Positions 18,004-27,451 of a stretch of DNA of 64,000 bases are shown here, piece after piece. Source of the stretch: CAZMVY01 sp964653435 (GTDB lineage: Bacteria > Planctomycetota > Phycisphaerae > UBA1845 > PWPN01); assembly GCA_964653435.1 (NCBI GenBank), contig CAZZFA010000008.1:22218-86217 (forward strand). The letters are read 5' to 3'. The notes below the pieces were generated by a model. The model made no database searches and had not been told where the DNA came from. It saw nothing but the letters and a program-made list of their open reading frames with translations. A program made the translations under genes and the position numbers. Position 1 is the stretch's first letter; each line of letters starts with the position of its first letter.

Positions 18004-20013
18004 ATGGCTGATCAATCGGAACACATCCAAACTGGCCCCCCACATTCCACAGGCAGAAGAATCTGGACGTTTGTGCGGATCATGAATGTCCGGTTGCGAT
18101 TCATCTTCCTGATGGTGCTTGTGGGCCTGATCGTGGGCTATTGGGAAAACATCAGCAACTACTATGACCGCTGGACGCGCCCAGCGCAGGCCTCGGAGAT
18201 GGTGCAATCCCAGGAGACGGAATACTACTGTGCGATGCACCCGAACATCGTGCGCGCCGAGCCCGGCAAGTGCCCCATCTGCGGTATGCCGCTGGTCAAG
18301 CGGGCGAAAACGGCCCGGCAGGCCTTGCCCGAGGGGGTGCTTTCCCAAGTCCAGATGACGCCGATGAAACTGCATATGGGGCGCATCGCGACGACGCCCG
18401 TAGCGTATCAGTTGCTGAGCCAGGAAGTCCGCACCGTGGGCATCGTAGACTACGACGAGACCCGCCGTGCATTTATCGCGGCTCGCATCAAAGGTCGCAT
18501 TGACAAGCTCTTCGTCAACTACACAGGCGAGATGGTGAAGAAGGGCGACCCGTTGGTCTCGATCTACAGTCCGGACCTCCTGGTGGCGCAGGAGGAACTC
18601 CTGACGTCCGTGCGCAGCCTGAAGGAGCAGAAGGATGTCGGCGAAGCCGCGCGGGATGCGGCCCAAACGCTCGTCGCCGCCTCCCGCAAGAAACTCCTTC
18701 TGTGGGGCCTGACTGAGGAGCAGGTAAATCAGATCGTGGAACGCGGCCAGCCCGAGACCCATGTCACCGTCTTCTCGCCGATGGCCGGAATCGTCACAGA
18801 GAAGAAGGTGCTGGCGGGACACTATGTCGATGAAGGCGCCGACCTCTATACCGTTGCGGACCTGAGCCGGGTGTGGATGCAGGTCAAGGTCTTTGAGGAT
18901 CAGATCGAGGGGGTGAAAATCGGCACGGCGGTAGAGGTGACGAGCACGGCCTATTCCAGGGACGTATTCGCCGGCAAGATCACGTTTATCGCCTACACCG
19001 TAGACTCGGCAACGAGAACCGTGTCGGCTCGCATCGAGATCGACAACCCTGATCTCAAACTGAAGCCCGGCATGTACGCGCGGGCCGTGATACGCACCCC
19101 GGTCGGGACGGTGATCGAAGTCGCGGCTACTCAATCCATGCCGGTGGAACATGCCGAACACGCTGGGCATACGACCGCCTCCGCTCCCGGCAAGCATGCG
19201 GCTGCCGATACCGCTGGTGTCGCCCGGTCCTACCTCGCCTTGGTGACGGCGTATGCGCAAGACAAGACCGACGATACGGCCGCCAGCGACCTCGAAAAGG
19301 GTGCAAGAATGCTGGCTGAACACAGCGATGAGCCCCTCCGCGCTACGGCCATCGGCCTGGCGGAGCAGGCGGCCCAGCTCAAGGGCAAGGATCTTAAGGG
19401 TCAGCGCGGAGTCCTCAAGACGCTGAGCGCACGGGTCATCGAGTTGATGCGGGCAAGTCCCCCTGCGGAACAGTCGCTGTTCGTCGCGCACTGCCCCATG
19501 GCCAAGGCGGACTGGCTCCAGACCTCGAAGACAATCAACAACCCCTACTACGGGCAGGACATGCTCGGTTGCGGGGAGATTACTGGGACACTCGCCGCAG
19601 GCGCCGCGGCGGCGGATGAGCGGTTCGCGACTGGGTACTACTGCCCCGTCTATCCTGATCGCCTTTATGAGAAGGCGGAGATGTGCCCGCTGGAGAAATT
19701 CCCGATGAAGTACGCGAAGGTCGAGAAGATTCTGGCTGTCCCGGCCTCCGCCGTGGTGGACACCGGAACGCGAAAGGTCGTGTACCGGGAGAGTGCGCCA
19801 GGAACCTTCGACATGATCGAGGTCCAACTGGGGGCCAAGGCGGGAGAATACTTCCCCGTCTTGTCTGGCGTGAAGAGTGGCGATCAGGTTGCGACCGCGG
19901 GGGCGTTTCTTGTGGATGCTGAGAACCGTCTGAACCCGGCCGCGGGTGCCCAGTTCTTCGGGGCGAGCGGCGGTCCCCAGGGAGGCAAGCCAGCGGGCGG
20001 GCACCAGCATTGA
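18004..20013 (+). CDS. CusB-type RND periplasmic adaptor with extra metal-binding domains
   Basis: 669 residues, longer than typical adaptors (about 400). Order: cytoplasmic tail, membrane anchor (about 30-47), heavy-metal-binding motif CAMHPNIV/CPICGMPL near 75-100, lipoyl/beta-barrel membrane-fusion domains (about 130-360), a helical DUF3347-like insert (about 405-520, ending CPMAKADW...GCGEI), a second degenerate HMBD-like motif (YYCPVYPD...CPLEKFPMKYAKV, near 545-570), then the membrane-proximal domain. It probably picks up Cu/Ag in the periplasm and hands it to the pump. It starts 30 nt after the outer-membrane factor and ends 70 nt before the pump. Confidence 0.92.
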   Translation: MADQSEHIQTGPPHSTGRRIWTFVRIMNVRLRFIFLMVLVGLIVGYWENISNYYDRWTRPAQASEMVQSQETEYYCAMHPNIVRAEPGKCPICGMPLVKRAKTARQALPEGVLSQVQMTPMKLHMGRIATTPVAYQLLSQEVRTVGIVDYDETRRAFIAARIKGRIDKLFVNYTGEMVKKGDPLVSIYSPDLLVAQEELLTSVRSLKEQKDVGEAARDAAQTLVAASRKKLLLWGLTEEQVNQIVERGQPETHVTVFSPMAGIVTEKKVLAGHYVDEGADLYTVADLSRVWMQVKVFEDQIEGVKIGTAVEVTSTAYSRDVFAGKITFIAYTVDSATRTVSARIEIDNPDLKLKPGMYARAVIRTPVGTVIEVAATQSMPVEHAEHAGHTTASAPGKHAAADTAGVARSYLALVTAYAQDKTDDTAASDLEKGARMLAEHSDEPLRATAIGLAEQAAQLKGKDLKGQRGVLKTLSARVIELMRASPPAEQSLFVAHCPMAKADWLQTSKTINNPYYGQDMLGCGEITGTLAAGAAAADERFATGYYCPVYPDRLYEKAEMCPLEKFPMKYAKVEKILAVPASAVVDTGTRKVVYRESAPGTFDMIEVQLGAKAGEYFPVLSGVKSGDQVATAGAFLVDAENRLNPAAGAQFFGASGGPQGGKPAGGHQH

Positions 20014-20083
20014 GGGCGAAACGCATGCATACAGCGAACACCTGGCTGCAACGAGTCCCGTGTTCCACGAGTGAGATCATTCC

Positions 20084-23000
20084 ATGATTCCACACTTGAT
20101 CGAGTTCTGCGTCCGTAACCGGTACATCGTGCTTCTGTTGACCGCGGTGGTGGCCGTGTGGGGCGTCTACTGTGTCCTCAAGACGCCGATCGACGCCATC
20201 CCCGACCTTTCCGAGAACCAGGTCATCGTGTTTACGGACTGGATGGGTCGGTCTCCCAAGGAGATCGACGATCAGATCACCTATCCGTTGTCGGTCAATC
20301 TCCAGGGGCTGGCGGGCATCAAGGCCATTCGGTCATCGAGCGAGTTCAACTTCTCGATGATCAACATCATTTTCGATGAGAAGGCCGACTTCTACTTCGC
20401 GCGTACGCGGGTGCTGGAGCGATTGAACATCGCCAGCACGTTTCTACCGCCAAGCGTCGTGCCCTATCTTGCCCCCGACGCCACCGCCCTTGGCCAGATC
20501 TTCTGGTACACCGTCGAAGGGGAAGGCCACAGCCTGGATGAACTGAGGGCTATTCAGGACTGGTACGTTCGCTATCAGCTCTACGTGCCGGGCGTGGCCG
20601 AGGTAGCCAGCGCCGGCGGATTCGTGCGCGAATACCAGATCGACGCGGATCCCGAGAAGCTGCGGGCATACGACATTCCACTCGGACAGGTGTTCAATGC
20701 CGTCGCTCGGAGCAACATTGCGGTCGGCGGCAAGGTATTCTTCGAGAACAAGGCGGAGTATCTCATCCGGGGCGTGGGCTGGCTACGCGGGGTCGGCGAT
20801 CTTGAGAACGTGGTAGTCGCCGAGCGCAACGGCGTGCCGATCTATGTCCGCAACCTCGCCACCGTCCAACTGGGGCCCGAGTACCGACGCAGCATGCTGG
20901 AGAAGAACAATCGCGAAGCCGTCGGCGGCGTCGTCATGATGCGGTACGGCGAGAATCCCTTGACGGTCACGAGAGCCATCAAAGACCGCATCGAACAGCT
21001 TCAAGCCGGGTTGCCACAGGGGGTACGCATCGTCCCGTTCTATGATCGGACACGCCTCATCGAGGGTGCCATTCACACGCTGACGGGAACACTCAAGGAA
21101 GAGCTGATCGTTGCCAGCATCGCGATCCTGCTGATCCTTACCCACATTCGCAGCGCGATCGTGGTCTGCAGCACGCTTCCGTTGGCCGTCCTCGTCGCAT
21201 TCATTCTCATGTACTACCTTGGTATCCCCAGCAACATCATGTCGCTCTCTGGGATAGCTATTTCCATCGGCATCCTGGTCGATGCCGCGGTGGTCATGGT
21301 CGAAAACGCCACGCATGAACTCACCCGGCATTTCGGTCACGAGAAGGTCCGCGGCGATACCACGGAGATCGTGGTCCAGGCATGCCGCCTCGTGGGTAAG
21401 CCGATCTTCTTCGCCGTGGTGATCATGCTGATCTCGTTCCTGCCCGTCTTCGCCCTCGGCGGCCAGGAAGGCAAGATGTTTCACCCGTTGGCGTTCACCA
21501 AGAGCTTCGCCATGATCGGCGTGGCCCTGCTGGCGGTGACCTTTGTGCCGGCCATTATCCCGATTCTCATCAAAGGGCGTCTGAAGCACGAAGAGGACAA
21601 TTGGATCGTCCGAAGCTTCATCAATATCTACAAGCCGGTGCTGACCTGGCTGATGAACGTACCCGCAGCCGGCCTGTGGTTCATGGGTCTCCTGTTTATC
21701 ATCGGAGCGGGGTTTGTGGGCAGTCGCACCCTCTTTGTTGGAGTCCTGGCCATCGCCCTGTTCTTCGGATCCGTGTTCTTTTCCCGGCTATGGAGCAAGG
21801 GACTCGCGTTCATGCTTCTGCTGGCAATGGCCTTGTGGGCCGATCGCTTCCCCAAGCTGGGGCGCGAGTTCATGCCTCCGCTCGATGAAGGCAGCATCCT
21901 GGACATGCCGGTGACCGTGCCTCGCGTGTCGATTGCCGAAGCGAGTGACGACATCCGTGTTCGCGACGAAGTCATGGCCCACTTCCCGGAGGTGGACCAG
22001 GTCGTCGGCAAGGTCGGACGCGCAGATACACCGACCGATCCCTCCGGAATCGATATGGTTGAGACGATCGTCACCTTGCGCCCCAAAGAATGGTGGCCCA
22101 AGCGCAAAGTGCGCTTTGAGGATGCAATGGTCGAAGCGGGCGAGTTGATACGTCTCCTTCAGGATCGCGGGTATTTGAAGAAGGACATGAAGCCTGACGT
22201 GGTGGAGTCCCTGGCCAATAATGCGGCCATGGAAGCCAGCGTACAATTCGACCGCTCTATGCGCGATTTGGCCTTTCGGCGCCAGGTAGAGTACGAGCCG
22301 GTTATCGCCAAGACTCTACTGGCAGCGACGATAACCGATCTGCTCGATGTGTTCCGAGACAAGGGTGCTATCAAGAATCAACCGACAGCTACGCAGATCG
22401 ACCGAATCGCGGACGATCTCGTCAAGTCTCATGGCTTGTTGCTGGTCGAGGTCCCTCGGCGGGAGGAGTTGGTTGCCCTGGTATCTGCGGTCGCGGATCG
22501 CTTGGCAGAACTTGGCGACGTGGTCAAAACGCCAGATCTCCTTGTGCTACCCGAGTCGTGGTGGCTTGACGTTAAGGACGCCGTCACGACTGCCGTCGGC
22601 GGCGAGAAGACGACACTTGCGAGCCTGCTCTTTGACCGGTTCGAGCAGCGACTTCATGACGAGTGGGTCAAACGTGTCAGGATGCTGAACTGGGAACTTG
22701 AAGACCACGCCGGCAACGCAATGGTGTGGTCACTGCTGGACGCTCTGCGGAGCAACGCCGATGCTACAGGTATTCTGCAGAAGAAACCCACCGACGAAGA
22801 GCTCCAAGCCGTGCGGGACGAGCGAGGGAAAGCGTTTACCAAGAGGTTCTTCTTATGGCATAAGCTCAAGCCGGACATCGTCAAGGAGATGGACAGCGAG
22901 CTGCAGATGCCGGGTTGGGGCAACATCTGGACGCAGCCAATCATTAACCGCGTTGACATGCTGGCCACGGGTGTACGGACGATGATCGGCGTGAAGGTCT

Positions 23001-24259
23001 TTGGCCCGCGGCTTGAGGATCTGACCGAAGAGCGAGTCGAAAACGGGGTCAAACAGACCGTGGTCAAAGAGCGCGGCATCCAGAGCGTTTCCAACGAGGT
23101 CGCGGGAGTGCTCCGGGGCATCCGTGGCGCCGTGGACGTGTTTCCAGATCAGGTTGTGGGCCGCAGCTACCTTCAGATAGACATCGATCGCGAGAAGGCG
23201 GCGCGATATGGCGTCAACGTCGCGGACATTCAGGAGGCGATTGAGGTGGCCATGGGCGGCAAGACGATTACGACCACGGTCGAGGGTCGCCGCCGGTTCC
23301 CTGTGCGCGTCCGCTACGCACGCGACTTCTGGCAGACGCAGGAGTCGCTGAAACGCATCCTTGTGACCGGCCGCCGTGGCGGTGGTGCCGCACAGGCTGA
23401 GACTGTCGGAGCGATGGGCGCTGCGGCCGCAGGTATGTCCACAGACTCCGGCGGCGAGGCGATGCCTGGCGGTGAGTCATTCCAGATCCCCATCACCGAA
23501 GTGGCGGACATCAAGGTCGTCGAGGGGCCGAGCGTGATCAAGAGCGAGAACGGCATGCTGCGTTCCTATGTGCAGCTCAATGTCCGCGACCGCGACATCG
23601 TCGGGTTTGTCGAGGAGGCGCAGCAGGCGGTGGCCGAGAAGGTCAAGCTGCCAGCGGGCTTCTACATCGAATGGAGCGGGCAGTTTGAACATCAGGTCAG
23701 GGCAAAGAAGACGCTTCAGATTATCTTCCCCATGGTGATCCTGCTGATCTTCGTCATCCTCTACATGACCTTCAACGATGTCCGCGATGCCATTCTCATC
23801 ATCCTGGCGGTCCCGGGCGCCCTCATCGGAGGCGTCATCTTCCAGAGCCTGTTCGGGTTTAACTTCAGCGTCGCCGTATGGGTCGGCTATATTGCCTGCT
23901 TCGGCATGGCAACCCAGACGGGCATCGTCATGCTGGTCTATCTCCATGACGCGATCAACGCCCGCGGTGGGCTCGCCAAGATCAGCTCCCTCAAAGAGCT
24001 TACCGACGCGATCATCACAGGAGCCGTGCATCGGTTGCGTCCCAAGCTTATGACCGAAGGTGTGGCCATCATCGGCTTGATGCCGATGTTGTGGGCCAGC
24101 GGTGTAGGCGCCGAGGTCATGAAGCCCATGGCCGCCCCAGTCCTGGGCGGCTTGCTGGTCGCCGATGAGGTCATCGATCTGCTTCTACCGGTCATCTTCA
24201 ACTGGTATCAGTCGCGTCGGTGGCGTAGGCTGCACGCAACGTCGGCAGCATCGGCTTGA
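20084..24259 (+). CDS. cusA: CusA-type RND copper/silver efflux pump with large insertion
   Basis: 1391 residues; ordinary CusA proteins are about 1050. Helix 4 carries GIAISIGILVDAAVVMVENATH, shown here in part: the VDAAVVMVEN form typical of monovalent Cu/Ag pumps. There are three extra parts. An added hydrophobic hairpin lies near residues 520-590. About 240 extra, mostly helical, residues lie between W671 (KEWWPKRK) and M936 (before LQMPGWGNIW) in the periplasmic porter domain. A Gly/Ala/Met-rich loop (GAMGAAAAGMS) lies near 1105-1125. The frame is uninterrupted, so these are genuine. It is the last gene of the Cus-type operon. Confidence 0.93.
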   Translation: MIPHLIEFCVRNRYIVLLLTAVVAVWGVYCVLKTPIDAIPDLSENQVIVFTDWMGRSPKEIDDQITYPLSVNLQGLAGIKAIRSSSEFNFSMINIIFDEKADFYFARTRVLERLNIASTFLPPSVVPYLAPDATALGQIFWYTVEGEGHSLDELRAIQDWYVRYQLYVPGVAEVASAGGFVREYQIDADPEKLRAYDIPLGQVFNAVARSNIAVGGKVFFENKAEYLIRGVGWLRGVGDLENVVVAERNGVPIYVRNLATVQLGPEYRRSMLEKNNREAVGGVVMMRYGENPLTVTRAIKDRIEQLQAGLPQGVRIVPFYDRTRLIEGAIHTLTGTLKEELIVASIAILLILTHIRSAIVVCSTLPLAVLVAFILMYYLGIPSNIMSLSGIAISIGILVDAAVVMVENATHELTRHFGHEKVRGDTTEIVVQACRLVGKPIFFAVVIMLISFLPVFALGGQEGKMFHPLAFTKSFAMIGVALLAVTFVPAIIPILIKGRLKHEEDNWIVRSFINIYKPVLTWLMNVPAAGLWFMGLLFIIGAGFVGSRTLFVGVLAIALFFGSVFFSRLWSKGLAFMLLLAMALWADRFPKLGREFMPPLDEGSILDMPVTVPRVSIAEASDDIRVRDEVMAHFPEVDQVVGKVGRADTPTDPSGIDMVETIVTLRPKEWWPKRKVRFEDAMVEAGELIRLLQDRGYLKKDMKPDVVESLANNAAMEASVQFDRSMRDLAFRRQVEYEPVIAKTLLAATITDLLDVFRDKGAIKNQPTATQIDRIADDLVKSHGLLLVEVPRREELVALVSAVADRLAELGDVVKTPDLLVLPESWWLDVKDAVTTAVGGEKTTLASLLFDRFEQRLHDEWVKRVRMLNWELEDHAGNAMVWSLLDALRSNADATGILQKKPTDEELQAVRDERGKAFTKRFFLWHKLKPDIVKEMDSELQMPGWGNIWTQPIINRVDMLATGVRTMIGVKVFGPRLEDLTEERVENGVKQTVVKERGIQSVSNEVAGVLRGIRGAVDVFPDQVVGRSYLQIDIDREKAARYGVNVADIQEAIEVAMGGKTITTTVEGRRRFPVRVRYARDFWQTQESLKRILVTGRRGGGAAQAETVGAMGAAAAGMSTDSGGEAMPGGESFQIPITEVADIKVVEGPSVIKSENGMLRSYVQLNVRDRDIVGFVEEAQQAVAEKVKLPAGFYIEWSGQFEHQVRAKKTLQIIFPMVILLIFVILYMTFNDVRDAILIILAVPGALIGGVIFQSLFGFNFSVAVWVGYIACFGMATQTGIVMLVYLHDAINARGGLAKISSLKELTDAIITGAVHRLRPKLMTEGVAIIGLMPMLWASGVGAEVMKPMAAPVLGGLLVADEVIDLLLPVIFNWYQSRRWRRLHATSAASA

Positions 24260-24651
24260 GGTCTGACCTCGTGCAATGCCGCCGTCCATCAAATCCGGAG
24301 CGTCATGCCGGATGGTGCTGCTACCGGGAGACGACGTCCAGCCTGGTAAGCTGAGCGTTGGGACCCCGGAACGTCAGTGTTTCCGATGTATCAGCGGCAC
24401 CATGGTCACACCCGCCAAGCCTAGTGCTCGCCTTCGTAAGTGGCGTGTCCACAAGGTCCTGTCACGGTCTGGCAACGTGATGACCCGCCGCTGGCAACAT
24501 GCGCCCGCCGCCCCAGCCGGCGGCCCTTGCCGAGAGGCATCCGGACCAGCCGGTTACCTGCCGCGAAACCCGCCTCGTCAGGCGGCCCACACCGCCTCGT
24601 TGGCGTGATTCTCGACCAACCAAGAGGTGACCAACCTCGATGGTGCCGGAG

Positions 24652-24737
24652 GGCGCGCGCCTCGCGCAAGCGAAACCCTGCCAGGAGCCTGCGCTGCGTT
24701 GCGCCGAGATGGCGTCGTTGATTGGTCCAGCCGGGCT
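24652..24737 (+). repeat. Direct repeat R1
   Basis: About 86 nt matching 27083-27168 in the same orientation with roughly ten differences; both contain CTCGCGCAAGCGA, CCCTGCCAGGAGCCTGC and GCGTTGCGCCGAG. A shorter related piece (GGCGTTGTTGATCGGTC) occurs at 34479. Copies R1 and R2 bracket the three-gene cassette 24871-26965. Not recognised as a known insertion sequence. Confidence 0.75.
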
Positions 24738-24794
24738 GAAATGGGACTCCCGATCCGACCGCATAATAGGTAAGCGAGAATTGTGCCATGCTGC

Positions 24795-24824
24795 GGTCTC
24801 GATCTCGGGATCGCATAGGAGACC
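24795..24824 (+). promoter_or_regulatory. Leader hairpin of the 24871 gene
   Basis: Outer arms GGTCTC/GGAGACC and inner arms CGATC/GATCG form an interrupted stem 46 nt before the start codon, upstream of the Shine-Dalgarno AAAGGAG. Same layout as the leaders of region 35-55 kb. Confidence 0.5.
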
Positions 24825-24870
24825 ATGCAAAAGGCGTGAGACATGTATCGATCGAAAGGAGCGATGAGAC

Positions 24871-25086
24871 ATGGCTGATTTCTTTGGAACTGACAAGAAC
24901 GAAATCACGCTGGAGGCATACCAGCTGCGTCAGGAGATGCTTGAGCAGGCTCGCAAGGCGGAGGAGGCCATGTGGAATTGGGGTTTTGATGACAGCCAAG
25001 CCGGTCGCATGCCCCGGTTCACATCAGGTAGCTACAAGAAGGGGTATGATACGGCTGGCCGTTTCAGACTCGACAACAGCATCTGA
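24871..25086 (+). CDS. Small protein of unknown function (71 aa)
   Basis: Hydrophilic 71-residue protein with a helical N-terminal half (ITLEAYQLRQEMLEQARKAEE) and a Gly/Arg-rich C-terminus. AAAGGAG lies 9 nt before the ATG, and a hairpin lies upstream, so I take it as real. It is the first gene of the cassette between the R repeats. No family recognised. Confidence 0.6.
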   Translation: MADFFGTDKNEITLEAYQLRQEMLEQARKAEEAMWNWGFDDSQAGRMPRFTSGSYKKGYDTAGRFRLDNSI

Positions 25087-25301
25087 CAGCCGGTAGTGTC
25101 GGTCGTCAACGCGATAAAGCGTTAATGGTGGTGTCACGAGAACGAGGATGCGCAATCGGCTGGCACTGATTTTCGAATCAGATGATGCTGGCGTGGTGTG
25201 GCAAGCGGTCGCTCTCGATCGTCGCATTGTCTCAGCGAGTGGAGCATGTCAGCAATGCGCCGATCTCGGGTGAGTATGAACCTAAGCTCAGACATCGTCC
25301 G

Positions 25302-25338
25302 CCATCAGATCTCATCCTTGAAATGGATAGCCTGATGG
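25302..25338 (+). promoter_or_regulatory. Leader hairpin of the 25373 gene
   Basis: Arms CCATCAG and CTGATGG (7 bp) with inner ATCC/GGAT enclose a 23-nt centre; 34 nt separate it from the ATG, with GGAAGGAG between. Same hairpin, Shine-Dalgarno, start order as in region 35-55 kb. Confidence 0.55.
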
Positions 25339-25372
25339 AAAGTCGTGCTACCCGGGGGAAGGAGCGATGATT

Positions 25373-25993
25373 ATGGCTCATCATTTCAGCGGACGAAGGG
25401 TATTGCTCGTGGGCAGATGCTCGAGGTCGGAAGAAGCACATTTCATGATGGCCCGGAGGAGCACGCTTCTCATCAAGAATCAAGCCGAGGGGCGAGCACG
25501 CTGGCCTGATTGGTTTGTCCGCACCATCTGCGAGTGGATCTACCAGCAGACTGGTCTCGAGCATGGCGGTCCTCGCGCGCTTATCCTTCGTCCGGCCGAT
25601 CCCGAACGACCGGATTATCTGGGAGGCGTGAGCGATCCGCTGCACGGGCGGATCGAGATCATCCTGCACCGACGCGTCTCAGATTTCAAACCAAAGAAAT
25701 CCCACCGCCATTGGGCCAGGATCCTCGATATTCGCTGTCGAGTGGAGTTCTTCGTTTTTCTGATTGCCCACGAAATGAGGCACTGGATGCCGGAAAACAC
25801 CGGGCAATTCCCGGGTCGAGCGCACAAAGACCGATGGCACCGAGTGCGTGCCGAGTTCGATGCGGACCAGTATGCTCAATGCATAGTCGACAAGTTCCGT
25901 CGCGAGTGGCCCATGATACGGGCCAGCGCCATACGGACGCTCCGCGAGGGACGCCTGCAAGAGCAACGCTTGCGGGAGAGGCCGATCCGGTAG
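25373..25993 (+). CDS. Predicted zinc metallopeptidase-like protein (HExxH)
   Basis: 206 residues. The core is FLIAHEMRHWMPEN with the HExxH zinc motif near residue 138, followed about 30 residues later by AEFDADQYA, which can supply the third ligand. This layout is like SprT/ImmA-type minimal metallopeptidases. The ATG at 25373 is placed 9 nt from GGAAGGAG; an ATG six bases earlier is closer than usual. It is followed after 21 nt by the radical SAM gene. Substrate unknown. Confidence 0.7.
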   Translation: MAHHFSGRRVLLVGRCSRSEEAHFMMARRSTLLIKNQAEGRARWPDWFVRTICEWIYQQTGLEHGGPRALILRPADPERPDYLGGVSDPLHGRIEIILHRRVSDFKPKKSHRHWARILDIRCRVEFFVFLIAHEMRHWMPENTGQFPGRAHKDRWHRVRAEFDADQYAQCIVDKFRREWPMIRASAIRTLREGRLQEQRLRERPIR

Positions 25994-26014
25994 TCCTGAG
26001 AGCGGAGGGCTCGC

Positions 26015-26965
26015 ATGACAACCTACGAGACCAGACTGACGGCCGGCATCACTCGTACGAAGGAGTTTGAGCGCAAGCGGCTGGCGCGTTTCGCGGTCAA
26101 CATCGGAACCAAATGTGGACACGGATGTGCTTACTGCAGCACGGGGGCACTGTTGCGGATGCACCGGTCGTTTGTGCAGGCCGGTCGCAGCTCCTTTGAA
26201 CAGGGCTTCTCGATCGTGGATCCTAACACGCCGGAGCGCGTGGCACGCGATGCTCGCCGCATTCGTCGACGGGGCATGGTACAGCTCTGTACCACTGTAG
26301 ATGCATGGTCGCCCGAGGCCCAGAAACACAATCTGGGCCGACGGTGCCTGGAGGCCATCCTCTCCGAGCCCGGATGGACCGTCCGCATCCTCACAAAGAA
26401 CGCCGCGGTCGCTCGCGATTTCGACCTGGTGAGTGAGCACAGGGACCGTGTTCTGGTCGGGCTCAGCATGACTGCCCCGGCAAAAAGGGCGGCCGTTATG
26501 TCGGCAATTGAGCCCAACGCCTCGCCGCTGGAGGACCGCGTGGCGGCTTGGCGGGAGGCACATGCACGTGGCCTGCGTACGTATGCGATGTTCTGCCCCT
26601 TGCTGCCTGGCATCGCTGATGCTCCAGAAGATGTCGACCAGTTGGTGAGGCTCGCGGTGAAACATGGGGCGGAGGAGCTTTTCACAGAGCCGGTGAATGC
26701 ACGCGGCCCCGGGCTTCGATTGACGCAGGAGGCGTTGCAGGAACACGGGTTTGAAGCTGAAGCCCGCGTGGTAGGACAGATCCGTCACGCTGAGGCTTGG
26801 TCTGAGTACGTCGCGCGTCTCATTGCCAACGTGCAACGCGGCATGCGGGCGCACTGGGACATCGATAAGCTCCGCATCCTGCTGTATCCATCGCGCGTCC
26901 GAGAAGCACACCGGGAACAAATACGCCGAGATGATGCTGGCGTAGTGTGGCTGGGCAAGGACTGA
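26015..26965 (+). CDS. SplB-like radical SAM protein
   Basis: 316 residues with the radical SAM cluster motif CGHGCAYC (CxxxCxxC, near residue 34-41), and a TIM-barrel-like sequence resembling COG1533 (spore photoproduct lyase-related) proteins: QLCTTVDAWSPEAQ, VRILTKNAAV, VGLSMTAP. Such proteins perform radical chemistry on nucleic acids or other substrates; the function here is unknown. It is the last gene of the cassette and lies 21 nt after the HExxH gene. GGAGGG precedes the ATG. Confidence 0.85.
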   Translation: MTTYETRLTAGITRTKEFERKRLARFAVNIGTKCGHGCAYCSTGALLRMHRSFVQAGRSSFEQGFSIVDPNTPERVARDARRIRRRGMVQLCTTVDAWSPEAQKHNLGRRCLEAILSEPGWTVRILTKNAAVARDFDLVSEHRDRVLVGLSMTAPAKRAAVMSAIEPNASPLEDRVAAWREAHARGLRTYAMFCPLLPGIADAPEDVDQLVRLAVKHGAEELFTEPVNARGPGLRLTQEALQEHGFEAEARVVGQIRHAEAWSEYVARLIANVQRGMRAHWDIDKLRILLYPSRVREAHREQIRRDDAGVVWLGKD

Positions 26966-27082
26966 CGACATATCAGGCTACTCTGCCCGGCCAGCTTTCG
27001 CCGCCGTGACAGTTCGCTTCGGACGAGCAGGGTCGTCACCGGACGCGACTGACCAAGGCGTGAGCAACTCCAACTTAACCCA

Positions 27083-27168
27083 AGGCGCGCGTCTCGCGCA
27101 AGCGACACCCTGCCAGGAGCCTGCCCCGCGTTGCGCCGAGCCGGCGTCGTCGATCGGTCCAGCCTGGC
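27083..27168 (+). repeat. Direct repeat R2
   Basis: Second copy of R1, same orientation, 2.4 kb away, directly downstream of the radical SAM gene. The pair could be the footprints of recombination that inserted the cassette. Confidence 0.75.
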
Positions 27169-27246
27169 CAACCGGACATCGTGTTTGACGTCACAGCGAT
27201 GCTCCCTCGCCCGGATCAAATCTGACTGACCGGCTTTAACCGGTTC

Positions 27247-27396
27247 ATGGATGAGCCGCACTCGCGCTGCCTGGCGGATATCTACCTGCGCCATGTTCAA
27301 GACGTGGCCGACCGGTTGGACAAGGCGTTTCCCGATTAGTACAAGGATGCCGTCAAGACGATGCGAGACAACATCACGGTCGTGATAGAGTCCTAA
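27247..27396 (+). pseudogene. Short gene remnant with an in-frame stop
   Basis: ATG 27247 opens a protein-like frame (MDEPHSRCLADIYLRHVQDV...) that meets TAG at 27337 and then continues in the same frame (YKDAVKTMRDNITVVIES) to TAA. The amino-acid make-up is plausible for a coding sequence, hence a decayed fragment; the parent family is unknown. The rest of 26966-27451 contains nothing else I can support besides R2. Confidence 0.35.
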
Positions 27397-27451
27397 ACGA
27401 CCAGGTATCGCTGACGAGGCGTACGGGTCGGTTTGGTACGGTGTAACCAGC

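Larger units (their letters stand above)
24260..24870. other. 611-nt intergenic region with repeat R1 and leader hairpin
   Basis: No credible gene. It holds the first copy of the R repeat (24652-24737) and, near its end, the hairpin leader of the 24871 gene. Short frames here have no ribosome site. Confidence 0.5.

Noticed and set aside
17941..20010. Long minus-strand frame opposite the adaptor gene
   Set aside because: Shadow of the CusB-type gene caused by high GC third positions; no motifs or ribosome site.
24276..24608. 110-codon frame after cusA
   Set aside because: No ribosome site, low-complexity composition, overlaps repeat-rich sequence.
25148..25270. 40-codon frame containing DDAGVVW, matching the end of the radical SAM protein
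   Set aside because: The ribosome-like AACGAGG touches the ATG and the shared heptapeptide may be chance.
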